Positions 44,133 through 55,500 of a stretch of DNA of 64,000 nucleotides are shown here, piece by piece. The notes beneath the pieces are model-generated. The model did no database searches. It was not told the DNA's origin and saw only the letters and a list, made by a program, of their open reading frames with translations. This DNA comes from Stratiolaelaps scimitus. Taxonomy: Eukaryota; Arthropoda; Arachnida; Mesostigmata; Laelapidae. The number at the start of each line of letters is the position of its first letter. The first letter of the stretch is position 1. Both the position numbers and the translations under genes were made by a program. The stretch lies in contig JABWDB010000034.1 of NCBI GenBank assembly GCA_019614645.1, positions 3,348,001 through 3,412,000 of the forward strand, in the 5' to 3' direction.

Positions 44133-44501
44133 TGGTACAGGGCCCATAGGAGTTACACATCCCGTTTAGCTAGTAGCTTTTAGCGCCCGACTCCTACGCT
44201 CAAATATATACACACACACGTGCACTTCAGCCACTCCACTCAGTCACATCCAGCAGACACAACATAGCCCCTGTTCACAGCCGCCACCTCAACCACTAGC
44301 CGTCGGATCTGGCCTCCGGATCTGAGACTGTTCACAACCCCATCTGTGTCAGCCTTCCGCGCTTCCGCCACTTCCCATCCACAGCTCATCGTCACTCGGG
44401 GGCAAGATGAAAGGGGCACGAAGATCCCCTGTGGGTGTACCGCGAGGATGCGGCTCAGTTGGAGCCGTTAACTCATCGTTGCTTTGGTTTGCCTGCCCCA
44501 G

Positions 44502-44711
44502 TTTCCGACCCCATCGGCACAGCTAGCACACTCGGCGTACTCAGCGAGGCCCCTCCTGCATTCGCTTCCCAACAGCATTCACGGTCTCCCCGGCATTTCC
44601 GCAGCCGCGGGCGATCCGCCCGCACCCGCCAAGAAGAAGTTACGCCAGAGGGGTTTGGACGTCGTCAGAGCAAAAGCCCAGCCAGCTCCAGCCACCATCG
44701 TTGGCTGTTCG
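44502..44711 (+). CDS. Exon-like segment of 70 codons, unknown product
   Basis: A pyrimidine-rich acceptor (TTTGGTTTGCCTGCCCCAG ending 44501) and a GTAAAT donor (44712-44717) enclose exactly 70 open codons, phase 0 at both ends. A stronger-looking GTAGGT lies 9 bases on. The peptide is Ser/Pro/Ala/His-rich (LLHSLPNSIHGLPGISAAAG) and then basic (PAKKKLRQRGLDVVRAKAQP), reminiscent of low-complexity flanks of transcription factors. No domain is present, so that is only an impression. Confidence 0.38.
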
Positions 44712-44732
44712 GTAAATCGGTCGGTAGGTCTC

Positions 44733-44752
44733 TAGCTAGCTAGCTAGCTAGC
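44733..44752. repeat. TAGC tandem repeat
   Basis: About five TAGC units followed by TGGC variants, directly after the candidate donor at 44712. Confidence 0.9.
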
Positions 44753-44799
44753 TGGCTGGCCGGCCCTCTCTCACTAGCTCTGTCTGTCATGTCGCTCAT

Positions 44800-45842
44800 T
44801 GCTGCCGCTTGCTGAGGAAATCTCCTTCGCCTACGACACAGGCCACCATTTCATTCCTATAAAGGCCATAAAGCGACGTGGTTGGTGGATAGCTCGAGGA
44901 GTTGCTTCGTAGGGCAGCGCGGACGCAAGAGTCTTATTGCGAGATGCATTACCGCCAGCCACCCGACATCCATCTAGAAAAAGCGACGCGGTCAGGGGAG
45001 GACAAGATTCGAATTCACTGCTGGATGTTGATTATGGCACGAGACAGATAAGAGACAGAGAGAGGGAGAGGTCTATGTGAGTTAAGGAACGCTTAGCGCG
45101 AACTGTGCAGTGTTGACGTTTGTGTCAGTTCTTTGTGTCGTACCGCGTCAAAGCTGCACGCTATTGCCTGCACGGCATCCAGGGAGACGTTCACCTGTTT
45201 CAACACAAACACAGCCCAGAAAATGAAAGCCAAACTGAATTTTCCAGTGTAAACACAAGCCGAAGTAATTCAGCAAAAAATGTTCGGTTTTGTAGACAGC
45301 ATCGAACAAAAGAAGAACAGCGCATTCGAGGAATAAAAGATAGACACAGAAACAAAGTCTGCAGTCTGGCCGAATTGTCCATCAGGACGTAACATCTATA
45401 AAATGTGATATAGAAAAATCCTCAGTGACATTTTAAGTGTAAAAGCATTTGCAGCATCTCTTCTCAATTTGTGATTTATTCAACACTTTAGGGCAATTGA
45501 AGTGCTCGCTTTATTTTCGAGATCGTTTGCAAAGGTGTTCGACATCAGATCACGATCGGCGAGGCTCTATGAGCGTTTTGGGTCGTTCTCTGTTAACTAT
45601 TCACACTTATGGGAAGTGTGCGAGAATCGTTCATCGAAGACCAATTCATTCGATTACACCATGATATTATAAGATGTATATATGTGCATATTGGACAGTG
45701 CGAACGGCATTCACAATTATCGCTCAGTATAGCCATGATCCGTCACTAGTGCATGTCAAGCGTCAAGAAACACTATAGCGAGTACAGTGACTCGAACAGG
45801 ACTGGCACAGGCAACGTCAAACGCTTACACGAGCCCGGCACG
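44800..45842. other. Unassigned stretch
   Basis: A hydrophilic 90-codon plus frame at 45120-45392 contains QTEFSSVNTSRSNSAKNVRF but no domain or splice support. I see nothing else recognisable. Confidence 0.35.
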
Positions 45843-46097
45843 TTATGACCGTATGAAACTGCCCTCATCTACGCGCTCGCCGTCGATGTCACCGCTAATG
45901 AAGTGCGCTGTCACTTCACTTTGCCATGCGACAAAGCCAATTTGAGGTTGGACAGGCGGCCATTGCACCACCTTTTCACACGAATCACCGCCGAGAGCCG
46001 CTGCTGCTCGGCCAGATGTCGCTGTCAGCCGTTCTGTCTTCAGCGCGCCCGGCACCTGTTCGTGCGGCGGCGGCGGCCAGACTGGATCCACCCCCAA
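45843..46097 (-). pseudogene. Ty3/gypsy gag N-terminal fragment
   Basis: The minus-strand translation VVQWPPVQPQIGFVAWQSEV, then TAHFISGDID, follows the pattern V-LPPFWP--P--WFAQ-EA-F---GI that opens gypsy gag proteins of the CsRn1 type. The Pro-Pro, central Trp, Glu and Phe spacing is kept. The frame stops soon after. The upstream 40 codons do not match anything I know. It is an inactive remnant. Confidence 0.42.
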
Positions 46098-46297
46098 TGT
46101 CCCGTCAACGAAAGCGTCGATGGGGGGGTAGGCAAAAGCCTGCCGCTATAAAGCGCGGCCATCAAAATCGAGAGAAAGTTGACTTCTCGGAGGGATTCGC
46201 GGGGGTGGGTTGGACGATGTACGAGCTTACCCGTAGCATCGTTAGATGATTGCAGCCGATTAGACGACATTTTCTGCGGCATGCCAAATCCGGACAA

Positions 46298-47200
46298 GTG
46301 AAGAAGGAGGTTTATAGTGAGAAGAGCTGTTATAAGATTCTGCTTGGAAACGGCAGACCATCGCTATCAGCTATGTGTACACGGAGAGTAAGAGCGTGTG
46401 TCCATCTGTGTTAGCATCAATGTAAAACACACACCCTGTATATCCATTAGAAAATAAACGTATTCGTGTGATTTTAATGGCGATATGGAATCGTGGAACA
46501 CTCAATAAGACGGAGAATATGCGAAACGCCAACGGTGGAGAGAAACTCAACTTGATTTGGCCTCTTAGCATCTGGGAAGAGTACAAACGCTCGCCGTTGC
46601 TCATGTGAAAGCTACGTAAAAATATCGCTGAATACAAACGTCCACATGCTTGCGTCATATTCTATGGGACAACCTAAATGTGAGGCTATGTATAACAATA
46701 CATTAACGCGCTGTGCTGGACCTTATTTAGATGATGATAGTGTCTTTGAATAAGAAGCAACAATAGCTACCTTAAGACTCGACGATAATCGGCGTACGAA
46801 CGAAAAGTGATCAAATTGTCCCACCGGTCTAGGCAAAAGGCACAGAAACATGCCTAATTAATATGACTGTGAAAAAACCTACAGGGAGAAACCTTAGTCA
46901 CGCAGATATATGTAGACCAACGTTAAATGAAATATCTATAGTTACTACATATTTTTCGTAGCCACATTTCATTATCTGCCTACCACTTAACAACAATCAG
47001 CTAATATAACCTTGCTGGTCGCGGTTCTGGTCGGGTCAGATGCACCTCAAATATCGAATACATAGCTGCCTCTACTACCCGAAATCGAATCGTCTCCCGC
47101 CACAAATATTTACTCCAGAGTGCAAAAAGTAAAATATAGCCTTTGACGTCAAGGTACATATTTGTAGAGCGTCAAGCGAGCTAAACCGGCCAAACGACTG
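46298..47200. other. Unassigned AT-richer spacer
   Basis: I see no gene or matched repeat. Confidence 0.45.
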
Positions 47201-47329
47201 CGGCGTCCCCGAGCCTATTCAAGCGATCCTACCCCTATCCCCGTCTCGCTGGCTCGAGTGTGTTGACCCAAAAGAGCAAAGTGATAACTTTTACGTAGGA
47301 CTCTATAGCGGAAGGAGACGGCAAGAAAG

Positions 47330-47396
47330 AAAAGGAGAGGGAGAGAAAGAAAGAGATGGAAAGACTCAGGCAGAGCGAGAGAGAGAGAGAGATAGA
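47330..47396. repeat. GA-rich purine tract
   Basis: An imperfect GA tract. Purine-pyrimidine strand asymmetry here creates spurious Arg/Glu (plus) and Ser/Leu (minus) translations. Confidence 0.85.
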
Positions 47397-47616
47397 AACC
47401 TGCAAAGATGTCCACCTCTGTTGTGTGTTTGCCCCTGGCGGACGCCGCGGGGACGACGCTGAACGCATCGTGCGTCAACTGGAAAAGGGCAGCCTGGAGC
47501 ACGTCCGGATGCTCTGTTTCGCACTGGCGGAGCCATCCGCGACGTTTAGACGCAAAGCGAACTATGTAACCTGGAAGTGGGTGGGAATCACGGGCAAAAG
47601 CTCCACTCGTTCCTGA
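47397..47616 (+). CDS. Open frame of about 70 codons, unknown
   Basis: After the GA tract the plus frame reads CCVFAPGGRRGDDAERIVRQ, then LEKGSLEHVRMLCFALAEPS and KANYVTWKWVG. The composition is protein-like and faintly recalls an actin-depolymerising-factor-like fold ending, but I would not assign it. The minus strand is open for 135 codons over the same bases (47215-47622). No clear splice sites. Confidence 0.2.
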
Positions 47617-47773
47617 GACCACGCCTGCCCCCTCAGTTCAACTCTGAATGAAACAGCATTTACGGGTCCGCCTTACGAAGCAATGCTCTAAAATCAGTTG
47701 TACCGTGGACGAAAGCCTGGGATGAAACTGCAAATTTTTGCCGGCGCTAGCTTTTTTCGACATTTCTCGTGCT

Positions 47774-47887
47774 AATAATTGTTTTTCGAGCTGACGCTCA
47801 GCTGAGCCCCCCCTATGTGACAGGCCTCAGCTCTTAACCTTTCAGGTATTATACTATGAGGACCTGTCGGGGTCTCCACCTTTGCTT
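47774..47887 (-). mobile_element. 5'-truncated SINE family C copy with 12-bp TSD
   Basis: ATTTCTCGTGCT occurs at 47762-47773 and 47888-47899, flanking 114 bases. On the minus strand these match the 3' half of the full-length element at 4919-5177, including the GGACCTGTC/GACAGGCCTCA hairpin and the CAGCTCGAAAAAC tail. The tRNA-like head is missing, as expected from incomplete target-primed reverse transcription. Confidence 0.75.
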
Positions 47888-47899
47888 ATTTCTCGTGCT

Positions 47900-49030
47900 G
47901 GATGAGAGATACGTTCTATCGTTCTAACATCGTTGCGCTGACGCGCGTAAGGCGAGGATGCAGCAAGTCATTCGCGTGGTGGCCCCCGCTGCGAACAGCC
48001 GAAATACTTATGTCGGCTGTTGGCAAATACTTACCATCCATCTCTCGACTGAGACGAAACGAAGGCTGTGGTTGAACCGATGAAGAACAATGCATGTGTC
48101 CATCGTATTGCTAACTTAATCCGTATCCGTGCGTATGAAGCGGATGAGCCTGTTTATAGAAATATATGCTGGGTATAGACGATTTATTAGACACTAGATT
48201 GTAGCTTACCAATACCATGAAATGGAGTTCTGCGTGCGGCTGGCCCCTGGCCCGACTTCCATCACACATCTCGGTATTCATCCATTCTTATCGGTGCTTA
48301 TAGTTATTATGAATACCAGAAGTAAATCCGCACCATGCAGCAGATGCATCGGAGCGTGCTAGCATCGGTTCTCCAGTCACCCCTAATCCGTGGCGCGGTA
48401 AAGCACAATCCTGTTTATCGAACGGCACAAACGCGCCAAAATGCACGTACCCGCTAGCTTATCGAAACGCGGAAGACTTGCACTAAAATACATCTCGGAA
48501 CACCGCCGACCCCTGAGGTTCGAATCTGCTTGGCCTGATCTAGTTGGGTGGAATCTCAGAGAGCGGAGTCAACAGGCGAATGTCGAATAATTCATGAGCA
48601 CGTGTTAGTATTATGGATCTTCATGCTTGCAATTCTGAGCTACGAAAATTACTTTGCACGAACCGCTTGCCTCTCTCCTGGCTCGCGATGTTAATGAAGA
48701 TCTCTTCTTGTCTTTTTTTCCGCCTCTCTCCCTCTCCCTGGAAAAGAACGAATTCAAGTGAGACGTGAGGCTCGCAATGTACATGACTGGCAGAACTCTA
48801 CTGTGTATTCGATGTTTGGGGGGGGCGCGGGGGCGGGGGTTCACTTTTGATGAATGTTTCATGTTTTTTTTCGTGAATTCGCATGTGGCAAGGTCGACGC
48901 AGGTAGTCTGTCGAATTCATGAAATGAATTTTCTATTCCAAATGAAATTCGCCACTTCGTGCAACATTGTATCGGCCCGTTAGCTGTTGTCATCCTCGTA
49001 AAGAACAGTCGAAAATTCAAAGCTAACTTC
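47900..49030. other. Unassigned stretch
   Basis: GAGGTTCGAATCTGC near 48516-48530 is B-box-like and could mark another decayed tRNA-headed SINE, but neither end nor head could be defined. A short G-rich/C-rich island lies near 48815-48840. Confidence 0.35.
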
Positions 49031-49840
49031 GTCAACAGCCAACGGAGTCACTTCGAGACGCGAGCAAATGGCGGAGCCGGAGGGAGGCAGTTCCCTCACT
49101 GTGCTGCCTCCCCTCCATCCCACGATACAGTGCACAGTGGCACAAGCAGCAGCAGCAGCAATTCGCTCCTCTACTTATACAGATCGTCATAGACATTAAT
49201 AATCGCATGGATCTTCGATCCGGACCCTTGGTGGTTGCACCGCCGACGCCGTCGTCGGTGGCGGTGGCCCATTTTCGGGTGCCCGGCTGATTCGCTCGAG
49301 GTCGCGCTATTTCCGTGATAGGCAGCATTAACGTTGGCAACTATCCAACGTGGCGCGCAACCACGTACCGGGCACACGTCAGGCCACAGGGCGTCAAGCG
49401 GCCTGGCGCTCAGGTGTGGCTGGCAATCCTGCAACCATATGCAGATGCGGTTTTGGCCGCGCGGGGCTCATTCGCCGCAATTTTTATGATTCAGCACGCT
49501 TATAAATCTTGCGGTTCCTGCCGCGCAGGTGTGACGGAAGGGATTGCTGTTATACCTTGGGCGGGAATACAGGAGATGATGGGTCTATAGTGTGGGGATA
49601 ATGTTGAGCCGGCCGTCCACCGGCTATCGATGCCACGTTGCCAGTGCATGCTGCACGAAGCGTGCGGTTTGTGTCCGAAGGGGTGCGTGCTATACCGCGA
49701 ATGGCGCGGTTGCAAATGGCCAATGTGGTCCGCGCGCATTAATGCCCGCACAGCGACGGCAGTGGTGGAGACCACGGCCGCTGGCGGTACACGCGCGGAA
49801 ATGATGTCCAGCATCTCTCGGAGGCTAAATAGTTAATCGA
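49030..49840. other. CpG-rich stretch with overlapping frames
   Basis: Six overlapping frames of 60-105 codons lie on both strands in CG-rich sequence. The plus frame 49315-49590 contains PYADAVLAARG, which superficially recalls an RT catalytic block, but the second Asp is missing and no flanking RT motif is found. An AGC run is at about 49146-49160. I do not assign a gene. Confidence 0.35.
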
Positions 49841-49984
49841 TAATATCAGACCAAAGTCATAAGGGGGTGGGCGACACTGGACCGGTTCGCTGAACACCCT
49901 CCTGCTCAAGTTGTATCGCTTGGCTCAAAGCTGACGAGAGACACGGCTGCAAAGGACTCACGCCTCGTGGATTATGATAGGTAC

Positions 49985-50010
49985 CTTTTTTTTTGAGAGG
50001 AGGATAGCTT
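49985..50010 (-). mobile_element. Second copy of an A9 retroelement-like terminus
   Basis: On the minus strand, TCCTCCTCTCAAAAAAAAA (about 49987-50005) is identical to 20962-20980. See that entry. Confidence 0.35.
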
Positions 50011-50810
50011 CCTAACGTGTGGATGCGGCACAATGAGGGTGGCCGCTTTTGTCAGCGACTTAGTAGTGACTGTCACCGAATTACTATGAACATGTACTAT
50101 TGTTTTGTCAACGTATAAAATTATTTCAGCCAGCTTGAGCATACGCCTTTGATATCATAGCCTTGCTTGTTATTGTATAAGCGTTCGTTCCTTTGTATTG
50201 TACGTGAACTTTAAGTTACAAGCAAACCCGTTTAGGTACGTGTTCACATACGCAACACACGAGCATATACACATGTGATACAATTTACACGAATAGTATT
50301 ATATATAGAGTGCAATATAATGCTTGGCTGTAGCGTCCGTGTTTTTTTGCAGTCCCAGTTAAATTCCAGTTACACGATTTGCCGTGAGGCTTTATTAAGT
50401 TAATGCCACCGTCCCCTGGCGAAACCCACATCTCCCTTCACATTATCGATCAATCAGTTTCCTCAATCACAATCCAAGCCGACCTTACATAGCCTCTCGT
50501 TGTTGACGTCTCCCCCCATCGGATTCCCACCCCGGCGCGGTGCACGCCAACTTACACTTCGTACTGCTCATACTAGTACTGTCTAGGACCCTAGCATTGC
50601 TGGGAAATAGAAACCGACACATACGACAGGTGTGAGTCCGTCGCCGCTAACGTCTAAATACTCAGTAGCAACCGATAGTGGAATCTACATGACGACTTCG
50701 CGCAGGGTAACGGCTCCTATCAATTGAGGCGGCAGACAGAGAGACATTTGCACACACAAACACATAGATATATATATACGATGACTTCGCAATAGTTGGT
50801 CAGCTTTATG
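50011..50810. other. Unassigned AT-richer spacer
   Basis: I see no gene or matched repeat. Confidence 0.45.
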
Positions 50811-50863
50811 CCAATATCTTTTTTTTTCTTCTCTCTGGAATAGATTCGTGTGACCGGCGATAG

Positions 50864-51053
50864 GTCGACTTGAGCTTTGTGCGACATCGCCGCGTGCTGC
50901 AATACGCTACGATTCTATGCTACAACATAAATACCGAGAGGTCAGGACGCGTTTTTCGTTGTCACTCGATATGTGTATTGCGTATATGGTGGGCAACGTG
51001 GAACTCGCCAATCTACCGGCTGTACGAGACCACAAAGACCGCTTACTGTCGGG
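50864..51053 (+). CDS. Exon-like segment of 63 codons, unknown product
   Basis: A long pyrimidine tract (about 50819-50835, T-rich then CTTCTCTCT) precedes the AG at 50862-50863. A consensus GTAAGT donor lies at 51054-51059. One frame is open throughout and includes MLQHKYREVRTRFSLSLDMC, then IAYMVGNVELANLPAVRDHK. The composition is balanced and not repeat-derived. Another AG at about 50842-50843 is nearer the tract but would put a stop in this phase. A second phase is also open (50870-51145), so the phase is not certain. No family recognised. Confidence 0.4.
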
Positions 51054-51156
51054 GTAAGTGTCGATATCGACGGGTATCTAGAATCCCCAGAGAACTCCTA
51101 GGGCGAGCCCCCGAAAGGGAGGGTTGGGCTCAGGCTAGAGCTTAATGTCGGAGGGT

Positions 51157-51175
51157 TGGTCCTGATCAGGACGAG
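51157..51175. repeat. 14-bp perfect palindrome
   Basis: GTCCTGATCAGGAC (51159-51172) is self-complementary. A nearby GACCGGTC (51191-51198) is also palindromic. No operator or terminator role can be inferred. Confidence 0.6.
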
Positions 51176-51238
51176 GTAGGGAAACAGGAAGACCGGTCTT
51201 GAACAGGACCTAAATAGTTATGTATGAACGGACGGATG

Positions 51239-51242
<4 letters not shown>

Positions 51243-51275
<33 letters not shown>
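51243..51275. repeat. AT microsatellite
   Basis: An AT run of about 16 units. Confidence 0.95.
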
Positions 51276-51278
<3 letters not shown>

Positions 51279-51589
51279 CCGCTACCGGTTGGCTGGCGCC
51301 TCGTCATCGTATAAAACACAATTACTTGTGGTGTAGCTAGTGCGGTTGCCGGAGGACCGTTGGAGCCAGGCCTAAAACTGTAGCCTATCAGGGGCAGGCC
51401 CGAGTAGTCCGGCCTTCGAAGTGGCCTCGCTACACGTTTCGGGGGTGGGGGGGGGGCCTTTACCCGCTCATATCTATGCTAATGAAAAGGCCAGCTCCGC
51501 GCAGACCCGTTGTATTCTTTCGCGCGCTCGCACACATCTGTGCCTCAGCAACCGAGGTACAGAGCATCGCACGTCTAATAACCAACATC

Positions 51590-51720
51590 CACCATGGCCT
51601 CAGCTTGGCTGGCTTGCCCTGTGGCCTTGCAAGAGCCACGCATTGTACAACGCTGCAAAGCGAACTACAGGCGCATCAGGCATCGTCCCGGGGTCCCGGA
51701 AAACGAACACCCGTCTATGA
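51590..51720 (+). pseudogene. Possible LINE RT C-terminal fragment
   Basis: The plus-strand translation LALWPCKSHALYNAAKRTTG resembles the LR-LW-----KGRVYNAAVRSTLLYG block of RTE/Jockey-like reverse transcriptases, the same region as 10599-10632. The YNAA-R core is exact, but the flanks are poor. Confidence 0.32.
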
Positions 51721-51803
51721 GATCACGATCGATCGACGAGAGCATGGCAGCTGAGCGGAGAGGCCAAACCTATATCACGCAACGGGTACCGCCCCACAAC
51801 TGA

Positions 51804-52370
51804 CCGCCATTACTGTGCGAGTTCGTCGTGGCAAAAATATTGACGTCTCTTGCAATCGCCCAGCATACAGCAGTAGCTATGCGAATGTGGTACCGATGTA
51901 ATGCCACCATGTACTCTGCGTACATCAGTCGTTCCCGTGGACATATTGTCTGTTTACGCCAGTAATATTTTACAAATACATAATTTATTCACACTGTATT
52001 GTGTTATAAATGTGTCATACCAATATAGGTGTCTAGTGAAATTGCACAACAGTATAATGGGGTAAGACAGATAACAGAGACAAAAAACGTGTAGAGTCTC
52101 CTGAGAATTAGCATGTGCAGGATTGTTGACGGACCAACGAGCGAGGGTAAGTCGAGATTGATCGGGTCCATTCGCCAACGTGAGGATATCTGGCGCAATC
52201 ATTATTGTAATACCTATCTACATCAACAGTTCGAGTTGGGCTCCGCCTTCACCAATCAGTTGATCAATTAGTTGATCAATCGTATGAACTCTAAATACTA
52301 TCACCTCTACCTTATCGTGCTCCCCTGCGCGCATCGAGTCAATTCATGGATAAACACTTATCCTTCGGTC
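51804..52370. other. Unassigned AT-richer stretch
   Basis: Two tandem AGTTGATCAATT/C units lie at 52259-52282. I see no gene. Confidence 0.4.
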
Positions 52371-52454
52371 CACTTCACCACCTCGACTTCGACTCGACTA
52401 CCACTACTACTACTACTGTTACAATCACTAAGTGACTTCGCATCTATGGTGTCG

Positions 52455-52470
52455 ATCTATCTATCTATCT
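52455..52470. repeat. CTAT tetranucleotide repeat
   Basis: Four CTAT units in the middle of a GC-richer island (about 52380-53330), which also contains a GGC run at 53281-53300. Confidence 0.9.
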
Positions 52471-52949
52471 GTGTGTGGCTATCTGTGTGTTTGTGCAAGC
52501 GGCGGGCGTCAGCCAGTTCCCGGATCAAGAATGAGCGGGCAATAAGGATCGGTGCTCCTGTACATAAAAAGGATGAGAGGAAGGCGCGAACGTGGCGGCA
52601 GTGCCTCGCCGCTTTGCCGATGACGAGGATTAGTAGCTCTGGGCTCCGGACGGCTGAGGGGGGGGGTACCCCTGCTGTCGCAGCAGCGGCATCGTTGGCG
52701 ACGGGGTTACTCGGGCGGCGACGGCGGTGGCGGCGGCTAGGAGGAGGAGGATCGCGTGGCAACTATAAGCCTGTGCCACTCAGGCAGACGCGTTCTCGCT
52801 GTTATCCACCGTAGTGCCGTCCATGCTCTGCTCGGCTCCCCCCACCCCCCACTGCATCTCACCGCACCGCATCTATCTGACTGTTTCCGCTGGATCGTAG
52901 CTTAGCTGACTTAGTGATTTAGGCCCACAGCTTAGCCTTAGGCCGGTAG

Positions 52950-53055
52950 TCGAACTACGGCCCGGCCGCAATACGCTCGCACGCAGGAGCGCTTCTGCAG
53001 TGGCTTCTGACGCTACAATGTGGCTCGCAACTTGCGACTGAGCGTGATAGTGTAG
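52950..53055 (+). CDS. Exon-like segment, unknown product
   Basis: An AG at 52948-52949 and a good donor GTAAGG (53056-53061, preceded by GTAG) bracket 35 open codons, including AIRSHAGALLQWLLTLQCGS. The pyrimidine content before the acceptor is modest. The minus strand is also open (52955-53140). No domain recognised. Confidence 0.27.
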
Positions 53056-53339
53056 GTAAGGCCCTTGTAGGCAGGCGATGGCGGGCAGGTCTCTGTGCCC
53101 GGCGTATGGCGGCCTCCGCTTTTCGATCCGTCATCCTCAAATCTTCGGCTTTTGCTGACTTGATCTTCGCTTACGCGCTGAGCGCTCTACCGTGGACGAC
53201 GGAGCAAGCGGGACCAGCACCACGTCTCAGGACTTATCCATGCAGCACGTTTAAGGTAGCATGCTTACGTGAAGAGCTAGGCGGCGGTGGCGGCGGCGGC
53301 GTCTGCTGCTATTACCATTGGTACTTTTACGTGCACCCA

Positions 53340-54459
53340 TACTCGATGTAGATGCCTGCAGATTTGACACGGTGCTACCGTCGGTCTTCATATGCCACGG
53401 TGGTATCATCTTGAAACCCTTCTTGGATTTTCCTTGAGGGATTTCCATTTTCTTGGATCTAAGGAACATCTTGTGTGTGTGTGTATGTGTCTAATATACT
53501 TGAAGGGGACGTTCCTTACGGAGTTCCGGTTTTCGTCACATTTTCTGATCCTATTGAGGTTACATTTAACGTAACCAAAGCTACGTATAGTTACCAGACC
53601 TATGCCGGCGCCAGAGGCCTATCTTGCTAAGTCGTTGCAACAACTGCGTTGTCCGATTGAAATCCACTTGGCTGTAGTTGAGATGTAACAAAAGGTTACA
53701 ATTGTCTTGCCTCAACAAGTGTTGAAAAGTACACTTAATTTATTGTCCGACTAAGTCGTCAAGTGCCCATGGCAATTATACCCTTTACCTGTCTCATGTA
53801 TCGTTCTTTTACCGGCAATGAATGCTGTCCGCACCTCGAGACAGAAATCGTTCACGGTGCTGAGGTTGCTGAGGTGATATACGACTTTGGGTGCGTACCA
53901 CACACATGTAATCGCAATGGCAACGTAGGCAATATTATAACCCAGCGATAGAGAAATACTTTCCTGCGAGCAACGAACATACGCAGGCGTCTGTTTGTCT
54001 ATGCAAAGGTCCTCACGAAGCGTCGTTCAGAAACAAGCGATAAAAGGCTATCGATAGTGGAAGAGGGTCAATTAGGCCCCCACCGTGGCCTGAGCGTCTC
54101 CTCCTTCGCGCGGTGTTCTCCCAAGATTAGGGTCCTGCTCCCCCGGAATGAGAAACTGATCCGTTCATAATCTACTTAGCATAGGTTAGTCTCCCGCCAA
54201 GAGCGCCAATTATGATCAGGCGTTAGCAGGTTACGCAAGAACCTTCCATGGCCTACCCCACCATCGTATACTATGGATGGACGTCGAAGCTGGTGGAGGC
54301 GAGAGGATGCTGTGCTATTAAGCAAACATCTCATGCACTCCGTGATGCGATTACCTAGCGATGGCCTACTTCAGCCATCGAAGTTGTGGACGTCACGACG
54401 ACTCGCAAACTGCGGCTGCGCGGCCTGCGGCACCGGTACAAACATTCGTCGCATTGATT
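53340..54459. other. Unassigned stretch
   Basis: I see no recognisable gene or matched repeat. Short frames at 53763-53951 and 54273-54470 have no motif. Confidence 0.4.
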
Positions 54460-54573
54460 ATTATTTGTAGCCTTCGCTGTCAGGTTTATAATCTGTCAAA
54501 ATATGTTCTAGTGCTGAGTACTGGGCAGCCTGTAGATAACAGGCGATTAAAGCGGTCCCGTCAAAAATGCTGA
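54460..54573 (+). pseudogene. Possible Ty3/gypsy integrase C-terminus
   Basis: The plus-strand translation NLSKYVLVLSTGQPVDNRRL followed by K resembles the barrel-like integrase C-terminal domain ending (-SKYV-V-I-G-P-TVSVDRLKPA). The Pro-Ala usually following is lost. It is a weak match in an otherwise unassigned region. Confidence 0.3.
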
Positions 54574-55500
54574 ACGAATCACTGCTTAGAAAATGAGCGA
54601 ACTAATACAAACCGATTTTGTATTATTAGGTAAGGAGAAGAGAAATGATCAACAGTTGATTTTAAACATGTGAATATGATGAACATGATGCAAATATTGA
54701 GCCAAGCCATAAACATTGCAGGTGAATGTAAAGTTTTGACACTACAATCACTAGTTAGTTACGGATTAGCTGTGGCTGTGCAATTGTTGCAACTGAGATC
54801 GAATGTAGCATGTATTTATCGCTGACAATTGTGCAACTTTAAATATGCAATAGTTAGTGAAGTGTTTGGGGACAGGGGCTGTCATGATACCGAGGCTGCC
54901 ATGGTCCCAAGGGGCATGACGGCGTGCTCTGTTGTATGTCTCTGACGCGCGAGTAGATTGCCATCTGACCGTCTGGTTATATATTATATTATATAAATGT
55001 ATATTATAATCATGTAAGCGCCGTCAACGAACCGTCGAATCAACAGAATATGCGTAAAATTCACCTCGTGTATTCCCGGCCAAATCAGACTTGTTTGGTC
55101 CCACGTCGAGAACCAAGATTTTACTTAATGGGTAGGGTAACCACGTCCACTTGTAAACTTAATTATTTCAAAGTCATTTTGTATACTCATCAATTTTAAG
55201 CACACGAGAGAACGCTTGGCATAAGACAGGAGCAGGCATTATTCAGAAATTAGCTAAGACAAATATAACGTATTTATTTCACCAGATCCAATGCATGGCC
55301 TCTAACATAGGTCTCAGCGTTTGAAACGGAAATATATTGTGCCTCTTTTCCTTATCGCCTCTTGCCAGTCTTACAGGGTCCTGCAGACCTTATAGAGAGC
55401 CTTTCGGCCTTACCGTGGAAGGCAAGGCAGGGCTGGACGCCGCGTCTAGACTACAACTAATCTAGGCAATAGTCCACTTGAAGGGCAACTCATTTTCTAG
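54574..55500. other. AT-rich spacer
   Basis: AT-rich, with a TA-rich palindromic patch near 54980-55012. I see no gene. Confidence 0.45.

Noticed and set aside
49315..49590. Plus-strand frame with PYADAVLAARG resembling YADD
   Set aside because: The second catalytic Asp is absent and the flanks lack RT or helix motifs.
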